The notes beneath the pieces are model-generated. The model was not told the DNA's origin. It saw only the letters and a program-made list of their open reading frames with translations, and did no database searches. Positions 1 through 6,329 of a DNA stretch of 8,740 nucleotides are shown in pieces. The DNA comes from an uncultured Gemmatimonadales bacterium (lineage in GTDB: Bacteria > Gemmatimonadota > Gemmatimonadetes > Longimicrobiales > Gaopeijiaceae): contig CALJLC010000394.1 in assembly GCA_937982605.1 (NCBI GenBank), positions 1-8,740 on the forward strand. The letters run 5' to 3'. The position numbers and the translations under genes are program-made. Within the stretch, counting starts at the first letter, position 1. The number at the start of each line of letters is the position of its first letter.

Positions 1-275
1 AAGGGGATCGTGCGACGGGTGAGGCGGAGCGCGGCGGAGTGGTCGTCGACGCGCACGACGACCCCCTCGACGGTCGCTTCGGCGCGGTCGCCGAAGCGCA
101 CGATGCCGGTGATCGACGCGCCGACGAGGGGGCGGTCCACGCCCCGGGGCAGCGCGTAGCTGAGGCCGGACTCCGAGCACTCGATCACGTCGAGGGCCTC
201 GTCCTTGGTGTGGAGCACCGGGCGCTCGCGCACCGGGTAGTCGACGCGGTAGAAGGCTCGGGTGTTCTCGGTCAT
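1..275 (-). CDS. PilZ-domain protein, N-terminal part (runs off the left edge)
   Basis: The first 91 codons of a minus-strand gene are present; the 3' end lies outside the window. The protein starts MTENTRAFYRVDYPVRERP. It carries both PilZ signatures: RxxxR as R6-A-F-Y-R10, and E32-C-S34-E-S-G37 in place of the usual (D/N)x(S/A)xxG. PilZ domains bind cyclic di-GMP through these two motifs and usually pass the signal to motility, secretion or surface-polysaccharide machinery. The Tyr-Pro...Glu-Arg-Pro stretch after the Arg motif is common in this domain. The start at 275 is supported by a purine-rich ribosome binding site (GAGGAGA) a few bases upstream. The gene diverges from the propeller gene at 466. 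The Glu in place of Asp/Asn is a conservative variant, so ligand binding is likely but not certain. A PilZ fold is well supported; the target pathway is unknown. Confidence 0.8.
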   Translation of the reverse strand, partial: MTENTRAFYRVDYPVRERPVLHTKDEALDVIECSESGLSYALPRGVDRPLVGASITGIVRFGDRAEATVEGVVVRVDDHSAALRLTRRTIP

Positions 276-385
276 CGGTCTCTCCTCTCGGCCGTGACGG
301 CTCCCACTGCGCCGCCACGGACCCGTACCCTCCTGCAAGATGGGCACGGGCGGGGGGCGTCCGCACGGGTGACCTCTGGCTTCCT

Positions 386-411
386 GTCGGGGGGCCGGGT
401 ACTGTCCCGAC
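386..411. promoter_or_regulatory. Short inverted repeat in the divergent intergenic region
   Basis: GTCGGG (386-391) and CCCGAC (406-411) form a perfect 6-bp inverted repeat with a 14-nt spacer, lying between the divergent PilZ and propeller genes. The spacer holds TACTGT (400-405), a passable -10 hexamer for the rightward gene, but no good -35 lies 16-18 bp upstream. In DNA this GC-rich a 6-bp repeat can arise by chance. It could be an operator or part of the rightward promoter; support is weak. Confidence 0.2.
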
Positions 412-465
412 GCGCCGGCGGCACCGCGGCCGCCGCGGCGGGGGAGGCACGAGCCAGGGGGCCGG

Positions 466-1590
466 ATGCCGAAGGAGACGGTCGGGAGCGGGGCACGGTC
501 GGGTGACGTGCTCCTGATGGTGGGCACGACGAAGGGGGCCTTCCTCTTCACGGCGGCGGCCGATCGGGGGAGCTGGCGGATGGACGGCCCGCACTTCCCC
601 GGCGAGGAGGTCTACGCCATGGCGCTCGACCAGCGCGGCGGCTCGCCGGTGCTCTGGGCCGCGCCGGGTAACCCCTTCTGGGGCACGACGATGCGGCGAT
701 CCGATGACCTCGGTTCTAGCTGGTCGGGCAAGGAGGAGCGCCCGGTCAAGTTCCCGGAGGGCTCGGAGTTCTCGCTCCGGCGCGTGTGGCAGATCGCTCC
801 GGGACCGGCCGACGATCCCGACCGGATCTTTCTCGGCGTCGAGCCTTCGTGCCTTTTCGAGAGTCGGGACGGGGGCGACTCGTTCGCTCCGGTCCGGGGC
901 TTCCTGGAGCACGAGCACCGGGAGTACTGGACCCCCGGCAACGGCGGTCTGTGCATGCACACGATCGTGCAGCGTCCCGACGACCCGGATCGGATCCTGG
1001 TGGCGTTCTCGACGGGTGGGGTGTACGTGACCACCGACGGCGGCGAGAGCTGGGCGCCGAGCAACCGGGGCGTTCGGGCCGAGTTCCTCCCGGACAAGCA
1101 CCCCGAGTTCGGGCAATGCGTGCACAAGGTGGTCAGTCACCCCGACCGGCCGGACCGGCTCTTCCTGCAGAACCACTGGGGGCTGTACCGCTCCGACGAC
1201 TGGGCCGGCTCGTGGGAGGACATCGCCAACGGCGTACCCTCGGACTTCGGCTTCGCGATGGCGATGCACCCCCGGGACCCGGACACGGTGTACATCGTCC
1301 CGCTCGAATCCGACCAGTTCCGCTGTACGCCGGAGGCGAAGCTGCGCGTCTATCGCACGACCGACGCCGGCGCCTCGTGGGAGCCGCTCGCCGACGGCCT
1401 CCCGCAACAGGGCGCGTTCGAGACGGTTCTACGCGACGCGATGTGCACGGACGGCTCCGAGCCGGCCGGCGTCTACTTCGGCACCCGCAGCGGAAGCGTG
1501 TACGCGTCGGCCGACGACGGCGATTCGTGGTCGCTCGTCCACGACGGACTCCCGCCGGTCGTCTGCGTCAAGGCGGGAGTGATCGCGTGA
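466..1590 (+). CDS. Asp-box (BNR) beta-propeller protein, sialidase/sortilin-like fold
   Basis: This 374-residue protein has no signal peptide or membrane segment. It has six Asp-box motifs (S/T-x-D-x-G-x-x-W/F or close variants) at residues 79-86, 133-140, 189-196, 243-250, 298-305 and 348-355. The spacing of roughly 45-60 residues fits one motif per propeller blade, as in the BNR/sialidase and VPS10/sortilin folds. The sialidase catalytic set (Arg triad, Tyr/Glu pair) was not recognisable, so a sialidase activity should not be assumed; the fold often serves for binding. Many relatives start near the VGTTKGAF segment, which here begins at residue 19. The N-terminus may therefore be up to 17 residues too long, and the ribosome binding site at 466 is weak. 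The stop overlaps the start of the MoaD-like gene by 4 nt, which implies co-translation. Cytoplasmic location is inferred. The fold is well supported; the function is unknown. Confidence 0.85.
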   Translation: MPKETVGSGARSGDVLLMVGTTKGAFLFTAAADRGSWRMDGPHFPGEEVYAMALDQRGGSPVLWAAPGNPFWGTTMRRSDDLGSSWSGKEERPVKFPEGSEFSLRRVWQIAPGPADDPDRIFLGVEPSCLFESRDGGDSFAPVRGFLEHEHREYWTPGNGGLCMHTIVQRPDDPDRILVAFSTGGVYVTTDGGESWAPSNRGVRAEFLPDKHPEFGQCVHKVVSHPDRPDRLFLQNHWGLYRSDDWAGSWEDIANGVPSDFGFAMAMHPRDPDTVYIVPLESDQFRCTPEAKLRVYRTTDAGASWEPLADGLPQQGAFETVLRDAMCTDGSEPAGVYFGTRSGSVYASADDGDSWSLVHDGLPPVVCVKAGVIA

Positions 1591-1901
1591 GCTCGGACCC
1601 GACGGGGGCGGGCGTCGAGGCGCGCACGACCGTCATTCTGCCCGGGGCGCTCCGCCCGCTGGCCGGGGACCGGTCGACGATCGTGGTGGAGGGCGAGCCG
1701 CGGACCGTCGGGGCGCTCTTCGCGTCGGTGCGGGAGACGCATCCGGCGGTGTGGGACCGCGTCTTCACCGAGCAGGGAGAGCTGCGCCCGCACGTGAACG
1801 TCTTCGTGGGCCGCGACGATATCCGCTGGTCCGGTGGACTGGAGACGCCCGTGTCCGGCGGGGCGGAGGTCACGATCCTGCCGGCCGTCAGCGGAGGCTG
1901 A
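1587..1901 (+). CDS. MoaD/ThiS-like ubiquitin-fold small protein ending in Gly-Gly
   Basis: This 104-residue protein reads from a GTG start inside the stop region of the propeller gene (overlap 1587-1590), so translation is probably coupled. The body fits the ubiquitin-like MoaD/ThiS fold. There is a first beta strand (TTVILPGALRPLAG), a helix region with VGALFASVRETHPAVWDRV, then LRPHVNVFVGRDDIR and the terminal strand AEVTILPAVSGG. The protein ends exactly in Gly-Gly, the residue pair that MoaD, ThiS and archaeal SAMPs use for C-terminal adenylation, thiocarboxylate formation or conjugation. MoaD partners MoaE in molybdopterin synthesis and ThiS partners ThiG in thiazole synthesis, but neither partner nor an E1-like enzyme (MoeB/ThiF) is in the window. 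The link to an Asp-box propeller suggests a role other than cofactor synthesis. About ten extra residues precede the fold. The fold is well supported; whether it acts as sulfur carrier, protein modifier or structural partner is open. Confidence 0.85.
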   Translation: MSSDPTGAGVEARTTVILPGALRPLAGDRSTIVVEGEPRTVGALFASVRETHPAVWDRVFTEQGELRPHVNVFVGRDDIRWSGGLETPVSGGAEVTILPAVSGG

Positions 1902-1921
1902 CCGGGCCGTCTACGGCCCGG
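1902..1921 (+). terminator. GC hairpin directly after the MoaD-like gene
   Basis: CCGGGCCG (1902-1909), loop TCTA, then CGGCCCGG (1914-1921): a perfect 8-bp stem with a tetraloop, starting one base after the stop codon. It lies between the propeller/MoaD pair and the promoter of the next operon, where a terminator is expected. No T tract follows (the next bases are CGTTCCCCC), so it is not a canonical intrinsic terminator; it may act with Rho or protect the 3' end. Confidence 0.5.
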
Positions 1922-1975
1922 CGTTCCCCCGCGGACCCGGGCGCCTTGTGCATGCCCGCTTCCGCTCTCGTGGCC

Positions 1976-2001
1976 CTATTGACAAATTGTTTTGTCAATA
2001 G
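1976..2001. promoter_or_regulatory. 26-bp AT-rich palindrome, probable operator of the ArsR-like regulator
   Basis: CTATTGACAAA (1976-1986) and TTTGTCAATAG (1991-2001) are perfect inverted repeats of 11 bp separated by TTGT. The site is strikingly AT-rich against its surroundings. It covers the -35 hexamer TTGACA and most of the spacer of the promoter below, so a dimer bound here would block RNA polymerase. It lies 44 bp upstream of the winged-helix regulator gene, the usual place for an autoregulatory operator. Assigning it to that regulator is inference from position and symmetry. Confidence 0.75.
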
Positions 2002-2007
2002 CAGAAT
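1979..2007 (+). promoter_or_regulatory. Sigma70-type promoter of the regulator/AHSA1/VOC operon
   Basis: A consensus -35 TTGACA (1979-1984) is followed after 17 bp by CAGAAT (2002-2007), which matches TATAAT at four of six positions. Transcription would begin near 2014, giving a leader of about 32 nt before the ATG at 2046, with a GGGAGAGG-type ribosome binding site just ahead of it. The promoter lies inside the palindrome at 1976-2001, consistent with repression. Confidence 0.6.
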
Positions 2008-2045
2008 GGCGGGAACGAACACGACACGGCCGAAGCGGGAGAGGC

Positions 2046-2657
2046 ATGAGCGCGGCGATCGACATCATCCGGAGCGAGGCCCAGCTGGCGAGCGTCACGA
2101 CGCCGATCCGGCTGCGCGTGCTGGAGGCGCTGGGGGAGCCCGGGTCGGCGACGACGGTGGCCGAGCGGCTCGGAATCACGCGCCAGAAGGCCAACTACCA
2201 CGTGCGGAAGCTCGAGGAGCAAGGCCTGGTCGAGCACGTCGAGGACCGGCCCCGGGCCGGCCTGACCGAGCGAGTCGTGCGCGCCACCGCGCGCCACTAC
2301 CTGATCGCCTCGTCCGTGCTGGGCCCGCTCGAGGCGGATCCGGCCACGATCGCCGATCGCCGATCGAGCGCACACCTGGCCGCGGTCGCGGCACGCACGG
2401 TCTCGGAAGTGGCGGAGCTGCGCGCACGCGCCGCCGAGGCGGGAAAGGGTCTGCCCACGTTCTCGGTCGAGACCGCGGTCCGATTCCGATCGGCCGCCGA
2501 CCAGGCCGCGTTCGCCGAAGGGCTCGCCAACGCCATCGCCGAGCTCGTGGCGCGTCACCACGCGGGGGACGCGCCGAAGGGACGCTGGTTCCGGGTCACC
2601 GCGGGGGCGCATCCGGCGCTCCGCGTCACGCAGAGCGCAGAGGAGGGCACCCGATGA
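2046..2657 (+). CDS. ArsR-like winged-helix transcriptional regulator
   Basis: This is a 203-residue DNA-binding protein. Residues about 9-75 form a winged helix of the ArsR type: helices in LASVTTPIRLRVLEALGEPG, a turn helix SATTVAERLGI, and the recognition helix TRQKANYHVRKLEEQGLVEHV, followed by the wing (VEDRPRAGLTERVVRAT). The remaining 120 or so residues are Ala/Arg-rich helical sequence, probably for dimerisation or ligand sensing. No metal-binding Cys/His cluster like that of ArsR or SmtB is visible, so this is not evidently a metal sensor. The ATG at 2046 was chosen because it has a ribosome binding site and begins just before the fold; the frame is also open upstream. The stop overlaps the next ATG (2654-2657). 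Winged-helix regulators of this class are often encoded directly before an AHSA1/SRPBCC protein, as here. It probably represses its own operon through the palindrome at 1976-2001. The inducer is unknown. Confidence 0.85.
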   Translation: MSAAIDIIRSEAQLASVTTPIRLRVLEALGEPGSATTVAERLGITRQKANYHVRKLEEQGLVEHVEDRPRAGLTERVVRATARHYLIASSVLGPLEADPATIADRRSSAHLAAVAARTVSEVAELRARAAEAGKGLPTFSVETAVRFRSAADQAAFAEGLANAIAELVARHHAGDAPKGRWFRVTAGAHPALRVTQSAEEGTR

Positions 2658-3448
2658 GCGAAGGGACGAAGCAGGCGGGCCGGAAGATCGAGATCGAGCG
2701 TACGGTCGACGCCGCGCCCGAAGAGGTCTTCCGCATCCTGACCGATCCCGAGGAGGTGTCCCGGTGGTTCCCCCTCGCCGCCGAGATCGACCCGAAGGTC
2801 GGCGGACGCGTGTGGCTTTCCTGGGGTCCGGGCGTCGAAGGCGAAGCGCCGATCCACGTGTGCGAGCCACCTCGGCGCTTCGGCTGGACCGAGCGCTACG
2901 GGGAGGACGACGCGGGTCGTCCGGTGGAGCTGGCGATCGACTTCCACGTGGAGACCCGGGACGGGGTGACCGTCGTCCGCCTCGTCCAGTCGGGCTTCAC
3001 CGCGTCGGCGGAGTGGGACGAGATGTACGACGCGCTCCAGGACGGCTGGACGTACTTCATGTTCAACCTCGAGCACTACATCCGGCACCACCGCGGCACC
3101 CCGAGGACGATGGCGTGGCGGCGCGCCCGGACCGAGCTGGACCGGGACGAAGTGTGGCACCGCCTCCTGGAGAGCGGCCTCGTGCAGCTCGACGATGCGG
3201 ACGGAGCGACGGCGTCCGGCGCGACCTTCTCGGCGGGACTCGACGAGACGTACCGGGGCGAGATCGTGTCGGCGCGTCCCGGACGACACTTCGCCGGAAT
3301 CCTCCCCGAGCTCGACCAGGGCCTCCTCTTCGTCGAGGTCGAGGGCCGGCACGTCGGCTTCTGGCTGAGCACGTACGGGGCGGACGCCGATCGGCTCGCC
3401 ACCCTGCAGGCCGCGCTCGACGAGCGGGTCGAGGCGACGGTCCGATGA
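2654..3448 (+). CDS. AHSA1-type SRPBCC protein with an additional C-terminal domain
   Basis: The protein has 264 residues. Residues about 10-147 form an SRPBCC (START/Bet v1-like) domain of the AHSA1 group. The opening strand is IEIERTVDAAPEEVFRILTD, followed by the typical PEEVSRWFP, the GGRVWLSW strand, the CEPPRRFGWTE strand, and the closing helix with DGWTYFMFNLEHYI. SRPBCC folds enclose a hydrophobic pocket for small molecules; bacterial AHSA1 proteins are mostly of unknown function and should not be taken as Hsp90 activators. Residues about 150-264 add a second module, beginning RTELDRDEVWHRLLESGLV and containing strands such as GQGLLFVEVEGRH-like sequence and a WLSTYG motif. It may be a degenerate second SRPBCC repeat. 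Plain AHSA1 proteins are about 140-160 residues, so this one is clearly longer. It overlaps its neighbours on both sides by ATGA. The regulator upstream probably controls it. Confidence 0.8.
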   Translation: MSEGTKQAGRKIEIERTVDAAPEEVFRILTDPEEVSRWFPLAAEIDPKVGGRVWLSWGPGVEGEAPIHVCEPPRRFGWTERYGEDDAGRPVELAIDFHVETRDGVTVVRLVQSGFTASAEWDEMYDALQDGWTYFMFNLEHYIRHHRGTPRTMAWRRARTELDRDEVWHRLLESGLVQLDDADGATASGATFSAGLDETYRGEIVSARPGRHFAGILPELDQGLLFVEVEGRHVGFWLSTYGADADRLATLQAALDERVEATVR

Positions 3449-3918
3449 CCGGCCGGAGCGGAGGCACCCGCGGCAGGACGCTCGGCCTCGCCGCCGCCGT
3501 CGGGGTCGCGGCCTCGATCGGCGCCGACCGGCCGGCGGGGGCCCAGGAGGCGGGAAGGGTCACGGGCATCGGCGGCTTCTTCTTCCGGGCCGAGGACCCC
3601 GCGGCGCTCGGGCGCTGGTACGCGGAGCACCTCGGCGTCGACGAGGTGCCGGACAGCTACGACGAGCCGGTATGGGAGCAGGACGGCGGTCCCACGGTCT
3701 TCGCGCCGTTCGCGGCGGACACGGAGTACTTCGGGGATCCCCGGCGGCAGTGGATGATCAACTTCCGTGTGCGGGGGCTCGACGCGCTGGTGGCCCGGCT
3801 GCGCGCGGCCGGGATCGAAGTCGACGTCGACCCGGAGCCGTACCCGAACGGCCGCTTCGCGCGACTCGTCGACCCCGAGGGCAATCCGATCCAGCTGTGG
3901 GAGCCGTCGGAGCCGTGA
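3445..3918 (+). CDS. VOC-fold (glyoxalase/bleomycin-resistance type) protein with a predicted signal peptide
   Basis: The protein has 157 residues. From residue 38 it reads as a standard VOC (vicinal oxygen chelate) domain: a first strand RVTGIGGFFFRAEDP, the helix AALGRWYAEHLG, the strand RQWMINFRVRGLDALVARL, and the closing DPEGNPIQLWEP with E153 at the usual C-terminal metal-ligand position. VOC proteins include glyoxalase I, dioxygenases and antibiotic-binding proteins; the substrate cannot be told here. The first 33 residues are unusual for the family: Arg-rich start, a hydrophobic stretch LGLAAAVGVAASIGA (13-27), and an AGA-Q cleavage-like site at 33/34, just before the domain begins. 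This suggests export. No better internal start was found near residue 38. The ATG overlaps the AHSA1 stop by 4 nt, so translation is coupled; it is the last gene of the operon. Confidence 0.8.
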   Translation: MTGRSGGTRGRTLGLAAAVGVAASIGADRPAGAQEAGRVTGIGGFFFRAEDPAALGRWYAEHLGVDEVPDSYDEPVWEQDGGPTVFAPFAADTEYFGDPRRQWMINFRVRGLDALVARLRAAGIEVDVDPEPYPNGRFARLVDPEGNPIQLWEPSEP

Positions 3919-3934
3919 CGGAGGGGCCCGGATT

Positions 3935-3952
3935 CTGACAACTCCCTTGCAC
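3935..3952 (+). promoter_or_regulatory. Candidate response-regulator box upstream of the kinase gene
   Basis: CTGACA-AC-TCCCT-TG-CAC lies 45 nt before the kinase start. The box CTGACA-N2-TCCCT-N2-C recurs at 6406-6421 upstream of the outer-membrane gene; nothing else in the window was seen to match it. The two halves CTGACAA and CTTGCAC are 11 bp apart and agree at four of seven positions, so this copy is a degenerate direct repeat. Binding by the OmpR/PhoB-type regulator encoded downstream is inferred. Confidence 0.4.
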
Positions 3953-3960
3953 GGAGGCGG

Positions 3961-3990
3961 TTGAGTCGGTCCCGGCCGCCCCGGTAGCTT
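3961..3990 (+). promoter_or_regulatory. Candidate promoter of the two-component operon (leaderless)
   Basis: TTGAGT (3961-3966) and TAGCTT (3985-3990) are separated by 18 bp. A start site about 7 nt after the -10 falls on the A of the ATG at 3997, so the kinase mRNA would be leaderless. This fits the lack of a Shine-Dalgarno sequence before that ATG. The hexamers are only partial matches. Confidence 0.4.
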
Positions 3991-3996
3991 CCGGGC

Positions 3997-5634
3997 ATGA
4001 TGCGGAATCCGGGCCCGGGCGGCGCCCTGAGGTCGTCGACGATCGTCCTGCTCGCGCTCGCCGCCGTGCTCGCGTCGGCGCTGGCGTGGGAGGCGGTCGA
4101 CGCGAGCCGGTCGCACGAGGCCGTGGCGCGGGCGAGCATCCGGGAGCAGGCGACCTTCGCCGCGAGCAATTTCGCCAGCGAGGCGCGGGACGAGGTCCTT
4201 TCCGATCTCCTGGACGAAGGCGTGGAGGTCGTCGAGGAGACGCTGGGCTGGAACGGCTATCGCGAGGGCGATCGAGACCGTTTCGCCCGTGTGGCCCGGG
4301 GCGAGCGGTGGCGCTTTGCCGACCGGACGGTGCTCTTCTTCCGACGCGACGTGCCGGGTCCGGGCGGCTTCTCGAGAGACGAAGTGGTGGAGGGCGACGC
4401 CTCCGACGCGCTCCTCGGGTGGGTCCGGCGCGAGCTCGACGCCTTCGTCGACGCTGGCGCGCCCGACCGGGACCTGCGGGTCGCGTTCTTCCCCGGGGGA
4501 TCGGAGGTGCTGGCGTGGGACGTCTCCTCCACCCGGGGCCGGGACGTCATCCACGGCCTGGTGCTCTCGGGTGGCGCGCTGGCCGAGGCGTTCGACGAGG
4601 CGTTCCGGGAGGAGCCCCTGTTGCCCGAGGCGCTCACCGCCGGCCTGGCCAACGACGAGGTCTTCCTCGCGAGGGCGCTCGGCCCGGACGGCCGACTGCT
4701 GTATGCCTCCTCGGACGAGGCGGCCTCCGAGATCGCGGTGGCCTATCCGCTCGGCCCGGAGTTCGGGGGGATGCAGCTGGAGCTGATGGTGCTCGACGAC
4801 GCGCTGGACGTGCTCGTGGCCGGGGGCGTGCCCGAGTCCCGGCTGCCGTTCGTGCTGGCGCTGCTCGGGCTGACCGCCCTCCTCCTCGGGACCGCCGTGT
4901 GGCAGCTGCGTCGGGAGGCCGAGCTCGCCCGGCTCCGGGCGGACTTCGTGTCCGGCGTGTCGCACCAGCTGCTCACGCCGCTGACGCAGATCCGGATGTT
5001 CGGGGAGACGCTCCTCCTCGGTCGGGTTCGCTCCGAGGAGGAACGGACGCGGGCCGCCGAGATCATCGTCGACGAGGCGGCCCGGCTCACGCACCAGGTG
5101 GAGAACGTTCTCACCTTCTCGCGGGGCGACGCGGACGGTGTCCGCGTGGTCCCGGTCGAGACCGACGTGTCGGGGCTGCTCGACGAGCTGATCGAGGGGT
5201 ACGAGCCGCTCGCCCGGGCCGAAGGCGTGTCGATCCGTACGGCGATCGAACCCGCCATCCGGGGCTCCGTCGACCCGGAGGCGCTCCGTCAGGCGGTCCT
5301 CAACCTCCTCGACAACGCGGTGAAGTACGGTCGTCCGGGGCAGACGCTCGAAGTGGGGGCCTCACGCGACGGGGAAGGGCTGTACACGGCGATCTGGGTG
5401 GAGGACGAGGGCCCGGGTGTTCCGCCGCGTGACCGGGAGCGGATCTGGGACGCGTACGTGCGGCTCGACCAGCACCGGGAGGGTGCCGCGGGCGGTTCGG
5501 GCATCGGCCTGGCCGTCGTGCGGCGCGCGGTCGAGGCGATCGGCGGACGGGTGCGCGTGGAGGACAGCCGCCGGCCGGGCGCCACCGGCGCGCGCTTCAT
5601 GATCGAGCTGCCGCGGGCCGCCGACCCGGCCTGA
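3997..5634 (+). CDS. Membrane sensor histidine kinase (HisKA/HATPase)
   Basis: The protein has 545 residues. A transmembrane helix (about 13-31) and a second one (283-302) enclose an extracytoplasmic sensor region of about 250 residues, rich in acidic residues and with no recognised fold. After the second helix comes the dimerisation/phosphoacceptor domain with the H-box SGVSHQLLTPLTQIRM; the phosphorylated His is H323. The ATPase domain shows the N-box LNLLDNAVKYG (N440), the G1 box VEDEGPGVP (D470), the F-box IWDAYVRLD and the G2 box GGSGIGLAVV (500-507). All elements for autophosphorylation are present. The residue after His is Gln rather than the usual Glu/Asp, a known variation that may reduce phosphatase activity. 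Two ATGs stand in a row (3997 and 4000) without a Shine-Dalgarno sequence, consistent with a leaderless message. The response regulator follows after 4 nt and is almost certainly its partner. The signal sensed is unknown. Confidence 0.93.
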   Translation: MMRNPGPGGALRSSTIVLLALAAVLASALAWEAVDASRSHEAVARASIREQATFAASNFASEARDEVLSDLLDEGVEVVEETLGWNGYREGDRDRFARVARGERWRFADRTVLFFRRDVPGPGGFSRDEVVEGDASDALLGWVRRELDAFVDAGAPDRDLRVAFFPGGSEVLAWDVSSTRGRDVIHGLVLSGGALAEAFDEAFREEPLLPEALTAGLANDEVFLARALGPDGRLLYASSDEAASEIAVAYPLGPEFGGMQLELMVLDDALDVLVAGGVPESRLPFVLALLGLTALLLGTAVWQLRREAELARLRADFVSGVSHQLLTPLTQIRMFGETLLLGRVRSEEERTRAAEIIVDEAARLTHQVENVLTFSRGDADGVRVVPVETDVSGLLDELIEGYEPLARAEGVSIRTAIEPAIRGSVDPEALRQAVLNLLDNAVKYGRPGQTLEVGASRDGEGLYTAIWVEDEGPGVPPRDRERIWDAYVRLDQHREGAAGGSGIGLAVVRRAVEAIGGRVRVEDSRRPGATGARFMIELPRAADPA

Positions 5635-5638
5635 GCGC

Positions 5639-6316
5639 GTGGCGAAGATCCTCATCGTGGAAGACAACGCGCAGCTCGCGTGGGGCGTGCGCAGCAACCT
5701 CGAGTTCGACGGACACGAGGTCGAGGTCGCCGAGGACGGCCGGACCGGGCTCGAGGCGATCCGGCGCGGGGGGCAGGACCTGGTGATCCTGGACCTCATG
5801 CTGCCGGAGATCGACGGCTACCGCGTCCTGCGGACGATTCGTGACGAGGGCGTCGAAGTCCCGGTCCTGATCCTCAGTGCCCGCGGCGGGGAGACGGAGA
5901 AGGTGATGGGCTTCCGGCTCGGCGCCGACGACTACGTGACGAAGCCGTTCGGGGTCCTGGAGCTCCTGGCCCGGGTCTCGGCGATCCTGCGTCGCGTCAG
6001 CCGCGAGCCCGCGCCGGAGGTCGAACGCTTCGGCGACGTGACGATCCGGGTGGAGCACCGCACGGTCCACAAGGGTGACGCCGAGGTGTCGCTCACGCCC
6101 AAGGAGTTCGACCTGCTCCTGGCGCTGGTGCGCCGGCGGGGCGAGGTGGCGTCGCGGGTGGTGCTCATGCGCGAGGTCTGGGGCCATCGCGCGGCGATCG
6201 CCAGCCGCACGGTCGATACGCATATCGCCCAGCTCCGGCGCAAGCTCGAGGACGAGCCGTCGGAGCCCGAGCACATCCTGACGGTGCACCGCGCGGGGTA
6301 CCGCTTCCGGGCCTGA
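5639..6316 (+). CDS. OmpR/PhoB-family response regulator
   Basis: This 225-residue protein has two domains. The receiver domain (1-about 118) has the acidic pair E8/D9, the phosphoacceptor D52 (in LVILDLMLPEIDGY), S80 as the switch Ser/Thr, and K102 in DYVTKPF. All canonical residues are intact. The winged-helix DNA-binding domain (about 128-225) includes LTPKEFDLLLALVRRRGEVASR, the recognition helix region SRTVDTHIAQLRRKLED and the wing HILTVHRAGYRFRA. The GTG start begins 4 nt after the kinase stop and has no clear ribosome binding site, so translation probably depends on the kinase. Members of this family bind as dimers to tandem half-sites about 11 bp apart; such a repeat lies downstream at 6404-6421. 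It is likely the cognate partner of the kinase and a regulator of the neighbouring outer-membrane gene. Confidence 0.95.
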   Translation: MAKILIVEDNAQLAWGVRSNLEFDGHEVEVAEDGRTGLEAIRRGGQDLVILDLMLPEIDGYRVLRTIRDEGVEVPVLILSARGGETEKVMGFRLGADDYVTKPFGVLELLARVSAILRRVSREPAPEVERFGDVTIRVEHRTVHKGDAEVSLTPKEFDLLLALVRRRGEVASRVVLMREVWGHRAAIASRTVDTHIAQLRRKLEDEPSEPEHILTVHRAGYRFRA

Positions 6317-6329
6317 ACGCCGGCGCGTC

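Noticed and set aside
424..438. CCGCGG-CCG-CCGCGG inverted repeat upstream of the propeller gene
   Set aside because: It is made only of G and C in a G/C-only stretch, where such symmetry is common by chance; no regulatory role is supported.
39..506. 155-codon plus-strand frame at the left end
   Set aside because: It lies opposite the PilZ gene, whose motifs and ribosome binding site are clear, and its protein is low-complexity.
786..1586. Long in-frame upstream extension of the MoaD-like gene
   Set aside because: The frame is open by composition only. It overlaps the propeller gene, and its Arg/Pro-rich product matches nothing; the GTG at 1587 begins just before the recognised fold.
1751..2653. 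Long in-frame upstream extension of the AHSA1-type gene
   Set aside because: It would run through a hairpin, a promoter and the regulator gene. The ATG at 2654 starts directly before the SRPBCC domain.
3076..5094. 672-codon open frame on the minus strand opposite the VOC and kinase genes
   Set aside because: It is antisense to well-recognised domains (VOC, HisKA/HATPase). Its protein is low-complexity, rich in Arg, Pro, Gly and Glu, with no known fold. Such frames are expected opposite genes with GC-rich third positions.
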